A stretch of 5,850 nt of DNA from Dysgonomonas sp. (GTDB taxonomy: Bacteria > Bacteroidota > Bacteroidia > Bacteroidales > Dysgonomonadaceae). The notes under the pieces were generated by a model. It did not search any database. It was given only the letters and a program-made list of their open reading frames with translations, and was not told the DNA's origin. This document shows positions 1-5,850 of this stretch, one piece after another. How positions within the stretch are numbered: the first letter of the stretch is position 1; each line of letters starts with the position of its first letter. The position numbers and the translations under genes were made by a program. Location: NCBI GenBank assembly GCA_030151105.1, contig JASLEN010000397.1:1-5850 (forward strand). Reading direction: 5' to 3'.

Positions 1-1
1 G

Positions 2-562
2 GCATATATTGACAAGCATCCTGAGGCTGAAATGCAGCTCTATGCACAACCGCAAAATATGGGAAAAGGTGCTGCTCTACATAGAGGAATTGCAGAGGCT
101 ACTGGAGATTATATTATTATTCAAGATGCAGACTTGGAATATGATCCTGAGGAATACAATATTCTGTTGAGGCCAATAGTTAGAGGTTTTGCAGATGTAG
201 TATATGGTTCTCGTTTTATGGGAGGAAATCCTCACCGAATCTTATTCTTCTGGCACTCTATTGGGAATCAAATCCTGACTTTCGTTTCCAATATGTTCAC
301 CAACCTGAACCTTACGGATATGGAAACTTGCTATAAGATATTTAGAGCAGATATGATAAAGTCTTTAAAATTGCAAGAGCGCAGATTTGGATTCGAACCA
401 GAAGTAACTGCTAAAATATCTAGAATCCCTAACGTAAGAATCTATGAAGTAGGTATCTCTTACTATGGACGTACCTATGAAGAAGGTAAAAAAATAGGCT
501 GGAGAGATGGCGTTAGAGCATTTATATGTATGATTAAATACGGTCTATTCAGAATGAACTAA
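2..562 (+). CDS. GT2 family glycosyltransferase, dolichyl/polyprenyl-phosphate sugar synthase-like (5' end outside window)
   Basis: The frame is open from base 2 with no stop, so the true start lies upstream; the Met at 32 sits inside the conserved domain and is not the start. The visible 186 residues are the C-terminal part of a GT-A fold enzyme. Seen in order: NMGKGAALHRG (nucleotide-sugar binding segment), the acidic QDADLEYDPEEY at about 122-157 whose Asp-x-Asp binds the divalent metal and sugar diphosphate, VVYGSRF, TDMETCYKIF, FGFEPEVTAKI, and ISYYGRTYEEGKKIGWRDG. This set is typical of the DPM/DPG synthase-like branch of GT2, which moves a sugar from a nucleotide donor to a polyprenyl phosphate at the inner membrane face. 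No C-terminal membrane helices follow, so it is the short soluble or peripheral form, ending normally at TAA 560-562. Donor sugar and acceptor cannot be read from the sequence. It converges on the minus-strand genes and ends just before a strong hairpin. Confidence 0.9.
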   Translation, partial: AYIDKHPEAEMQLYAQPQNMGKGAALHRGIAEATGDYIIIQDADLEYDPEEYNILLRPIVRGFADVVYGSRFMGGNPHRILFFWHSIGNQILTFVSNMFTNLNLTDMETCYKIFRADMIKSLKLQERRFGFEPEVTAKISRIPNVRIYEVGISYYGRTYEEGKKIGWRDGVRAFICMIKYGLFRMN

Positions 563-587
563 TCAACTGAACAGCGTGCAAATAAAG

Positions 588-616
588 AACCACAAGACAT
601 TTAATGTTTTGTGGTT
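588..616. terminator. Bidirectional intrinsic terminator between convergent genes
   Basis: A 13-bp stem with one G-T wobble (AACCACAAGACAT, 588-600, against ATGTTTTGTGGTT, 604-616) closes a three-base TTA loop. On the plus strand it is followed by a T-rich run (TTCTTTT, 617-623), 25 nt past the GT2 stop. On the minus strand it is followed by CTTTATTT, 38 nt past the GT4 stop. The position between two converging genes and T-rich tails on both sides support use in both directions. The plus-direction tail is the better one. Confidence 0.85.
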
Positions 617-654
617 TTCTTTTATGCTTAAATTATGTTGAAGAATCCCTCTTA

Positions 655-1779
655 TCAAAGATCTGATATGAATAATCTTAATGAATTGGCAAAACTAGAC
701 CAAGAGAGCCTTTCTTTTTCTTTTCTCAATTGCTCCATATATTTCGAATGAGTTGACTCCTCTTCTTCAAAGAATGCTTTTATACCCTTTGCTAATTCCT
801 TTGCACTCACTTCGTCCACTACAATACCCGTTCCGGAATCTCGCACAGCACTCCCCAATGCACCTACATTAGTTGCCACCATAGGAGTCTCCATCTGATA
901 GCCCACAGCTACAACCCCACTCTGCGTTGCAGAACGATATGGTAACACTAATACATCTGATGCCGAAAATAGTGTAGAAACCATTTCGTCTGGAATATAA
1001 TGCTCAAAAGCTTTAATATTCTCACTATTCTTCGACAAGTAGATCAATTGCTGATAGGATGAAAAACTTCCGTAACACTCTCCTGCTATCACAAGTTGAT
1101 AGGAATCATCCAACAGATTCATTGCACTTATCAGCAAGTCTAAGCCCTTGTAGCTTCTAATCAACCCAAAGAAAAGCAAAGTCTTTTTATCTTTTTTGAG
1201 TTTTAATTCTTCTTGCGCGACTACTTTATCTATTTTGGCTGGATAATGGTCGTAGATAGGGTGCTCTAAGGCTAGTGTAGGTACATTCAAACCTAATGCC
1301 TTTAAATTATCACAAACACCCTCACTCATTGTTACAAAACCATTGCATTCTCTAAAAAAACGCATTGCAAGTGTTTTGTCAAACCACGATCTTTCGTGAG
1401 GCAAGGCATTGTGAACTAATCCTATAATCTTTATATTTTTATTAAGCTTCTTACACACTCTACTGAGAGCTACTGCCATAAAAGGCATCCAATAAGCCAC
1501 AATCAAGACATCTGGGGCATATTCATTAATTGCCTTAGCAGTGCGAGAATGACTAAAGGGATTAATGCTACTCAAGATGCGACTGCTCGGCATATCTGCC
1601 CGTTCAATAGGATTGGGAACATATTGGGTTTTCCCTGGAAAGAGTATTTTTGGATATAAGGTAGAGTATGAGAATACTTTCACTTCATTCTCTTTTTCCA
1701 ACTCTTGATATAGTCTATCACTAAATTGTGCAATACCTCCTCTATATGGATAAAACGGTGTTAGGAGTGCTAGTTTCAT
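655..1779 (-). CDS. GT4 family glycosyltransferase (GT-B fold)
   Basis: This 374-residue protein has the usual length for a GT4 retaining glycosyltransferase, which moves a sugar from a nucleotide donor onto a growing glycan at the cytoplasmic membrane face. The N-terminal acceptor domain opens with the glycine-containing loop PFYPYRGGIAQFSDRL (residues 8-23). The C-terminal donor domain begins near residue 200 with FFGLIRSYKGLDLLISAM (203-220), where R208 and K211 sit at the usual phosphate-contacting positions, and continues through SASDVLVLPYRSATQSG (272-288) and TPMVATNVGALGSAV. The classical E-x7-E glutamates are replaced: by-eye alignment puts A284 and V292 there. I remember the SATQSG version as recurring in a GT4 subgroup, so this is probably not damage. 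The start ATG overlaps the stop of the upstream GT9 gene by one base, implying coupled translation. No membrane helix or signal peptide is evident. A role in surface polysaccharide or LPS assembly is inferred from the neighbours; donor and linkage are unknown. Confidence 0.88.
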   Translation of the reverse strand: MKLALLTPFYPYRGGIAQFSDRLYQELEKENEVKVFSYSTLYPKILFPGKTQYVPNPIERADMPSSRILSSINPFSHSRTAKAINEYAPDVLIVAYWMPFMAVALSRVCKKLNKNIKIIGLVHNALPHERSWFDKTLAMRFFRECNGFVTMSEGVCDNLKALGLNVPTLALEHPIYDHYPAKIDKVVAQEELKLKKDKKTLLFFGLIRSYKGLDLLISAMNLLDDSYQLVIAGECYGSFSSYQQLIYLSKNSENIKAFEHYIPDEMVSTLFSASDVLVLPYRSATQSGVVAVGYQMETPMVATNVGALGSAVRDSGTGIVVDEVSAKELAKGIKAFFEEEESTHSKYMEQLRKEKERLSWSSFANSLRLFISDL

Positions 1780-1781
1780 TA
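1777..1781 (-). promoter_or_regulatory. TAATG stop/start overlap (translational coupling site)
   Basis: Read on the minus strand, the GT9 stop TAA (1781-1779) shares its last A with the ATG of the GT4 gene (1779-1777). There is no recognisable Shine-Dalgarno box just upstream, so ribosomes ending on GT9 probably restart on GT4, keeping the two enzymes in a matched ratio. The overlap is seen directly; coupling is inferred. Confidence 0.6.
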
Positions 1782-2828
1782 TTCAGCAGCTGTGTTTGTC
1801 AATACTTTTTCTATTTGCTCTACAATACTCTCTTCCGAGATTTGCTTCATACATTTGTACTCTTGTTCACCTGTAAAACCACAAGGTTTATTTCCATACA
1901 CGGAACAAGGACGACAACACATATCTAGCTGGAGTGCATTATCTAAATCTTGACCAAAACCATAAAAGCCTAATGAAGGATGCGTAGCTCCCCATACAGA
2001 GACAACGGGTACTTTTACGAGTGAAGCTAAATGCATATTGGCAGAGTCCATAGACAACATAACATCTAGATAGGAAATCAATAGAATCTCCCTTCTGAGA
2101 TTCACCAAGCCATGATGCGATATAATATTAGGATATTTCTCTATCCACTCATTGATTATTGACATCTCTTTAGGTCCAGCACCAAAAATAAACAATGAGG
2201 TATCTCTTCGCTGCGATAGCATAGACACTACCTTCTCCATCTTATCTACTGGATAAATCTTCCCTTGATGTTGTGCAAAAGGAGCAATCCCAATCCAAGT
2301 ACCTTGTTTCTCAGCAACTACATTACTCAACTGAGAGAAATTTCGAGGAATAAAATCAAACAAATTCTCAAATGAATTCTCTGCCTCAAAGCCTAACTCC
2401 GCAAAAACATCAAAATATCGCTGTATAGTAGGCTTAAGAGCTGGAAAAGTCTCTTTAGAGTTGACCATCTTGTCTTTTTCTCCCCTGCCCTTATCTATCT
2501 TTGCCACTTTAGTGAATGGTCCACTCAATGCCCAACGAATAGCTTTAGACCTCAGCACATCATGAACATCAGCAATATGAGTAAATCCTCTACCCTTCAC
2601 CTTCCCTATCACCCTAAACAGCCCTAATATACCTTTATGTTTTTTTCTAACATCTAGCGGCATTACTGAAACATTGAATCCTAGATTATCAAAAATGGGT
2701 GCAAATGCCTGCCTAGTCATAACTGTAAATCTATCTTGAGGATAGCGTGCAGCTACGGAATAAACTACAGGGGCTAACATAGCAACGTCGCCAAAGGAAG
2801 ATGTACGGATAACTAGAATTTTTGCCAT
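1779..2828 (-). CDS. GT9 family glycosyltransferase (ADP-heptose:LPS heptosyltransferase-like)
   Basis: A 349-residue GT-B enzyme of the WaaC/WaaF (RfaF) family. The start is secure because MAKILVIRTSSFGDVAML begins directly at the first Rossmann strand; D14 in SFGD matches the proposed catalytic Asp of WaaC. The donor half carries GIAPFAQHQGKIYP (180-193, K190), FIFGAGP (213-219) and the family signature MDSANMHLASL (260-270) followed by PVVSVWGATHPSLGF. The C-terminal segment has a cysteine cluster (C304, C305, C308, C316, C326), reminiscent of the CxPC...C region near the end of RfaF proteins. The protein is cytosolic or membrane-associated, with no signal peptide. The family usually adds heptose to the LPS inner core. 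Bacteroidales LPS often lacks typical heptose, so the real donor may be another nucleotide sugar. It lies 44 nt after the DUF4254 gene and overlaps the GT4 gene by one base, which suggests one glycan pathway for the three. Confidence 0.9.
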   Translation of the reverse strand: MAKILVIRTSSFGDVAMLAPVVYSVAARYPQDRFTVMTRQAFAPIFDNLGFNVSVMPLDVRKKHKGILGLFRVIGKVKGRGFTHIADVHDVLRSKAIRWALSGPFTKVAKIDKGRGEKDKMVNSKETFPALKPTIQRYFDVFAELGFEAENSFENLFDFIPRNFSQLSNVVAEKQGTWIGIAPFAQHQGKIYPVDKMEKVVSMLSQRRDTSLFIFGAGPKEMSIINEWIEKYPNIISHHGLVNLRREILLISYLDVMLSMDSANMHLASLVKVPVVSVWGATHPSLGFYGFGQDLDNALQLDMCCRPCSVYGNKPCGFTGEQEYKCMKQISEESIVEQIEKVLTNTAAE

Positions 2829-2872
2829 AAAAATATTAGAACTAGGCTATGGTTGATGATGAAATGTAAGTA

Positions 2873-3481
2873 TTATTTATTTTGACTATAAAGCACAGGA
2901 TTCAAGTTAGGATCGTTATACATTTTCATTTGCTTATATACCTTCATGTATTTTCGACCTGCTTCTATATCTGTGATCAAATCTTCTATTGCTGACGAAA
3001 GATCGACACGTTGCTCTAGCAATATATCTAGTTTTTTTTGACATTCAGCCTTATGCTCTGGAGTAGAATCTTTTCTATCTACCTCTTGTTGCATATGATA
3101 GATTTTGAGAGCAAGAATAGATAGGCGATCTATTGCCCAAGCGGGACTTTCTGTATTTATTTTAGCTCCGTCTTGAATTTTTACGCTTTTATATTTATCT
3201 AAAAAGTAACTATCAATAAGCTCCACTAGATCTGTTCTCTCTTGGTTCGACTTATCAATTCTTCTTTTGATAGCTAATGCTTCTACTGCATCAATATTAG
3301 GATTTCTAATAATATCTTCCAAGTGCCATTGAACGGTATCTATCCAGTTTTTTAGATACAAATAGTATTCAATTGTTTTCACCTCATACGGATTATTGAT
3401 TGGTGTATCCACATCATCCTTGAGATGATAATCGTTGATCACTTTTTCAAAAATTGAATTGCTTAATGCTGTAAATTTCAT
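2873..3481 (-). CDS. DUF4254 domain-containing protein, function unknown
   Basis: A 202-residue protein that I recognise as the DUF4254 family, mostly known from Bacteroidota; no function is established to my knowledge. The sequence has no signal peptide or membrane segment and reads as mostly alpha-helical, so it is probably cytoplasmic. Blocks that look conserved are NPYEVKTIEYYLYLKNW (30-46), WHLEDIIRNP (52-61), KRRIDKSNQERTDLVELID (72-90) and ESPAWAIDRLSILALKIYHM (111-130). They are rich in His, Asp, Glu, Arg and Trp, more than a purely structural bundle needs, and could form a binding or active site; this is inference. The tail (about 178-202) is Lys/Met/Asn-rich and likely flexible. The ATG is preceded by a very A-rich leader with no nearby Shine-Dalgarno box, usual for this phylum. 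The gene sits 30 nt after the YifB gene and 44 nt before GT9, which suggests a helper or modifying role in surface glycan synthesis. Confidence 0.85.
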   Translation of the reverse strand: MKFTALSNSIFEKVINDYHLKDDVDTPINNPYEVKTIEYYLYLKNWIDTVQWHLEDIIRNPNIDAVEALAIKRRIDKSNQERTDLVELIDSYFLDKYKSVKIQDGAKINTESPAWAIDRLSILALKIYHMQQEVDRKDSTPEHKAECQKKLDILLEQRVDLSSAIEDLITDIEAGRKYMKVYKQMKMYNDPNLNPVLYSQNK

Positions 3482-3511
3482 GACATTTATTTTTTAGTTT
3501 TTATTTTCCTT

Positions 3512-5056
3512 TCACCCATTAGACGCCCAACTCTCTCTATCTAGGTTGCGATAGTTTATAGCCTCTGCTAAATGATTTGGCATGATATCTTCCGAGGAGT
3601 TTAAATCAGCAATAGTACGAGAGACTTTAAGAATCCGATCATAGGCTCTTGCCGACAAATTAAAGCGTTCCATGGCTGTTTTCAACAAAGTTAACCCTTC
3701 TTTGCTAGGAGTTGCATATTTTGCTAACAATTTAGGAGTCATTTGTGCATTACAGAAAATACCATCCTCATCTTCAAAACGCTTTCCTTGAACCTCTCGA
3801 GCCTTCACGACCCTCTTTCTAATTGACAAACTAGACTCTGCTAGTTCTGTATCCGATATCTTATCAAAAGGAACAGGCACAATCTCTACTTGTATATCAA
3901 TTCGATCTAATAAAGGACCTGAAATTTTATTCAAATAACGCTGTACTGCTCCATTAGGGCAAACACACTCTTTGTCGGGGTGATTGTAGAAACCACAAGG
4001 ACAAGGATTCATGGATGAAACCAGCATAAAACTTGCTGGATACTCCACTGTGAATCTCGATCTTGAAATAGATATCGTTCTATCCTCTAAGGGTTGGCGC
4101 ATGACCTCCAAAGCACTACGATTAAACTCAGGCAATTCATCCAAGAAAAGCACTCCATTGTGTGCTAAGCTTATTTCACCAGGCTGAGGATATGTTCCTC
4201 CTCCTACAAGTGCAACGTCTGATATGGTATGATGAGGATTACGAAATGGACGCTGCAACATCAAAGAGCAACCTTTCTCTACTCGTCCTGCCACGCTATG
4301 TATTTTTGTTGTCTCCAGAGCTTCCTGCAAGGTGAAAGGAGGAAGAATAGAGGGCATTCTCTTTGCCATCATAGACTTTCCTGCTCCAGGAGGTCCTATC
4401 ATTATGATATTATGCCCTCCAGCGGCTGCTACTTCTAGCGCTCGCTTTACATTCTCTTGACCTTTTACTTCTGAGAAATCGAACATAAAGTCTTGTTGAG
4501 CATTAGCAAATTCAGCTCTAGTATCCACCTTTATAGGTTCTAATACGCATTGATCGTTAATAAACTCAACAACTTCTGATATATTTTCTACTGCATAAAC
4601 ATCTAAATTGTTTACAACAGCAGCTTCTCTTCCGTTTTCTTTGGGTAGAATCAATCCTTTATAGCCCATTTCCCGAGCCATAATTGCAATGGGTAATGCT
4701 CCCTTAATGGGAAGAATAGTTCCATCTAAAGACAACTCTCCCATGATTACATAATCAGCAAGTTTGTCGTCCTTTATTGCTTCCGAAGCTGCCAGCACTC
4801 CTATCGCCAGAGGAAGATCGTAGGCTGTGCCCTCCTTACGGATATCCGCAGGCGACATATTGATAATAACTTGTTGACGAGGAAACTTGTATCCGTTTTC
4901 TTGTAGGGCAGAGATAATGCGCTCATGACTTTCTTTGACCGAGGCATCGGGAAGTCCCACAAGCATAAACTTAATCCCCTTAGAACAATTGACCTCTATG
5001 GTGATAAGTGTTGCATTGATTCCCTGTACTGCTGCTCCAAAAACTTTTACTAACAT
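3512..5056 (-). CDS. YifB/ComM family Mg chelatase-like AAA+ ATPase
   Basis: This 514-residue protein has the full length and domain order of YifB/ComM. Residues 1-170 form the ChlI/Lon-protease-like domain, from the typical start MLVKVFGAAVQGINA; by-eye alignment puts Ala78 at the Lon catalytic Ser and Leu121 at the Lys, so it should not cut proteins. The AAA+ Mg-chelatase domain (about 190-395) carries Walker A GPPGAGKS (221-228), Walker B VLFLDELPEF (302-311), sensor 1 in SSMNPCPCG (347-355), a cysteine set C352/C354/C364/C366 that may bind zinc, and the probable arginine finger in GPLLDRID (R385). The C-terminal Mg-chelatase-related domain ends with SARAYDRILKVSRTIADL (468-485) and the usual NYR. 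ComM is a hexameric DNA helicase that drives branch migration when transforming DNA is integrated in naturally competent bacteria; its job in this group is less clear. It is not a true magnesium chelatase. The gene follows the thioredoxin-like gene by 44 nt. Confidence 0.95.
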   Translation of the reverse strand: MLVKVFGAAVQGINATLITIEVNCSKGIKFMLVGLPDASVKESHERIISALQENGYKFPRQQVIINMSPADIRKEGTAYDLPLAIGVLAASEAIKDDKLADYVIMGELSLDGTILPIKGALPIAIMAREMGYKGLILPKENGREAAVVNNLDVYAVENISEVVEFINDQCVLEPIKVDTRAEFANAQQDFMFDFSEVKGQENVKRALEVAAAGGHNIIMIGPPGAGKSMMAKRMPSILPPFTLQEALETTKIHSVAGRVEKGCSLMLQRPFRNPHHTISDVALVGGGTYPQPGEISLAHNGVLFLDELPEFNRSALEVMRQPLEDRTISISRSRFTVEYPASFMLVSSMNPCPCGFYNHPDKECVCPNGAVQRYLNKISGPLLDRIDIQVEIVPVPFDKISDTELAESSLSIRKRVVKAREVQGKRFEDEDGIFCNAQMTPKLLAKYATPSKEGLTLLKTAMERFNLSARAYDRILKVSRTIADLNSSEDIMPNHLAEAINYRNLDRESWASNG

Positions 5057-5100
5057 TGCGTGCTAAGGCTGAAATTCTAGTTCGATGAACGGACTCGAAA

Positions 5101-5850
5101 TTATTTGTATTTGTTCTCTTTCTTAATCTTTATATTGGGATACCCCTCTAATTTAGTTTTAAGATTGTAAACTGCCACATTTCTTTCCAATATTTTCCCC
5201 TCAGGAGAAATAAGAATACTGTAAGGCAATTCTTTGATATTGTAGCTTTCAAAGATTGGAGAACTCCATCCTCCATATTCGGGAAGCGTAGGCCATTTGG
5301 CTGCTTTCTTCTCCGCTTTGGTCATTGGCTTGTCTTCAATATCTTTGACTAGAGTAACAAACTCTATATTCATCTTTTCTTTTTTCACACTCTCATATTC
5401 TTTCACTATCTGAGGGTAAATTTCCATACAAGCCTCACAAGTAGTAGAAATGAAAGTCAGCAGCACGTACTTCTCTTTTAGATTGCGCAGCATGAATGAC
5501 TTATCATTGACATCATTCAATAAGAAGTCTGGTGCATTAGCACCTACAGCCGATTTACCAATCACATCTTTATATTCTCTTAGCTGTACTGCCAATGGAA
5601 AATCATAAGCCACACCTCTCAATTGATCCAAAGCTGTGCCTAGCCTCTCCAATGATTCTTCATTCTTAAAAAAGTTATCTATCAAAATCACACTTGCAAT
5701 TTTTTCTGGATTCTTTTTCACAAAATCAGAAGCGATATTGAGCAGTTCAAAATTGAGGTTTTTCAATTCTACAGCATGCTCGCTTTTGCTGATGGTATCT
5801 GACTTTTCCGTTAGTTCGTTTTGTTCTCTGACAATTTCACTTCTTGATTT
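5101..5850 (-). CDS. Thioredoxin-like TlpA/ResA-type protein (N terminus outside window)
   Basis: The frame is open to the right edge, so the true start lies beyond it; an in-frame TTG at 5766-5764 is only leucine inside the protein. The visible 249 residues have three parts. A charged, probably helical stretch (about 1-28) leads into a helical region (29-100) with VKKNPEKIASVILIDNFF, typical of the linker before the redox domain in Bacteroidales TlpA-type proteins, which often carry an N-terminal DUF4369 domain and a lipoprotein signal; neither is visible here. The thioredoxin-like domain begins at GANAPDFLLND. Its CxxC is STTCEACMEIYP (C138, C141 of the visible part), in place of the usual WCxPC, and LPYSILISPEGKI supplies the cis-proline (P209). 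The C terminus is lysine-rich. The family works in the cell envelope on disulfides, cytochrome maturation or oxidative stress; the partner is unknown. It is the first visible gene of the minus-strand series. Confidence 0.85.
   Translation of the reverse strand, partial: KSRSEIVREQNELTEKSDTISKSEHAVELKNLNFELLNIASDFVKKNPEKIASVILIDNFFKNEESLERLGTALDQLRGVAYDFPLAVQLREYKDVIGKSAVGANAPDFLLNDVNDKSFMLRNLKEKYVLLTFISTTCEACMEIYPQIVKEYESVKKEKMNIEFVTLVKDIEDKPMTKAEKKAAKWPTLPEYGGWSSPIFESYNIKELPYSILISPEGKILERNVAVYNLKTKLEGYPNIKIKKENKYK

Noticed and set aside
1728..1928. Plus-strand open frame of 66 codons
   Set aside because: It lies antisense across the GT4/GT9 junction, both of which are clearly coding on the minus strand. 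The translation is Cys/Phe/Thr-rich with no recognisable motif.
3686..3693. TAACTTTG on the minus strand, matching the Bacteroidota -7 promoter consensus TAnnTTTG
   Set aside because: It lies inside the YifB gene about 200 nt before the DUF4254 start, has no TTTG at the -33 spacing, and a match of this length is expected by chance in a window this size.
4229..4438. Plus-strand open frame of 69 codons
   Set aside because: It is entirely antisense to the Walker A region of the YifB gene, and its translation looks like non-coding reverse-strand sequence.
3512..5056. Reading the AAA+ protein as a magnesium chelatase subunit
   Set aside because: The N-terminal Lon-like domain and the C-terminal Mg-chelatase-related domain give the YifB/ComM architecture, and no other chelatase or tetrapyrrole gene is nearby.
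5079..5095. Small inverted repeat AGTTCG-ATGAA-CGGACT between the thioredoxin-like and YifB genes
   Set aside because: On the transcribed (minus) strand the stem is only six positions with one C-A mismatch, and no T-run follows. It is too weak for a terminator or attenuator.
5096..5103. TAATTTCG on the minus strand, a near match to TAnnTTTG just before the YifB gene
   Set aside because: One base is off, there is no TTTG element at the correct distance upstream, and it overlaps the stop codon of the thioredoxin-like gene. It is not enough to call a promoter.
5764..5766. TTG as a possible start for the thioredoxin-like protein
   Set aside because: The same frame stays open for 28 more codons to the window edge, and the family has a longer N terminus. 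A start here would remove any export signal.

Overview
The window looks like ordinary chromosome from a Bacteroidota bacterium, most likely of the order Bacteroidales. Four things point there: an AT-rich composition; gene starts with A/T-rich leaders and no close Shine-Dalgarno box; a DUF4254 protein, a family I know mainly from this phylum; and TlpA-type thioredoxin-like and GT2 proteins whose motifs match the Bacteroidales versions. No genus can be named with confidence.

Layout. On the plus strand, at the left edge, is the 3' part of a GT2 glycosyltransferase of the dolichyl/polyprenyl-phosphate sugar synthase type (2-562). It converges on five minus-strand genes. A strong hairpin (588-616) lies between the two transcription units and can serve as a shared bidirectional terminator. 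In transcription order (right to left) the minus-strand genes are: a thioredoxin-like TlpA/ResA-type protein cut by the right edge (5101-5850); a YifB/ComM-type AAA+ ATPase (3512-5056); a DUF4254 protein (2873-3481); a GT9 heptosyltransferase-like enzyme (1779-2828); and a GT4 glycosyltransferase (655-1779). The gaps are 44, 30 and 44 nt, followed by a one-base TAATG overlap. I found no convincing promoter or terminator inside the series, so one polycistronic unit is the simplest reading.

Function. DUF4254, GT9 and GT4 form a plausible cell-surface glycan module (lipopolysaccharide core, O-antigen or a related glycolipid), and the convergent GT2 fits the same theme by making or using lipid-linked sugars. 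YifB/ComM (a DNA branch-migration helicase in transformable bacteria) and the thioredoxin-like protein are functionally unrelated housekeeping neighbours as far as the sequence shows. All genes look intact except for the two cut by the window edges. There are no RNA genes, mobile elements, CRISPR arrays or long repeats, and no intergenic stretch exceeds 100 nt. I see no clear new system; the least understood item is the DUF4254 protein and its tie to the two glycosyltransferases.
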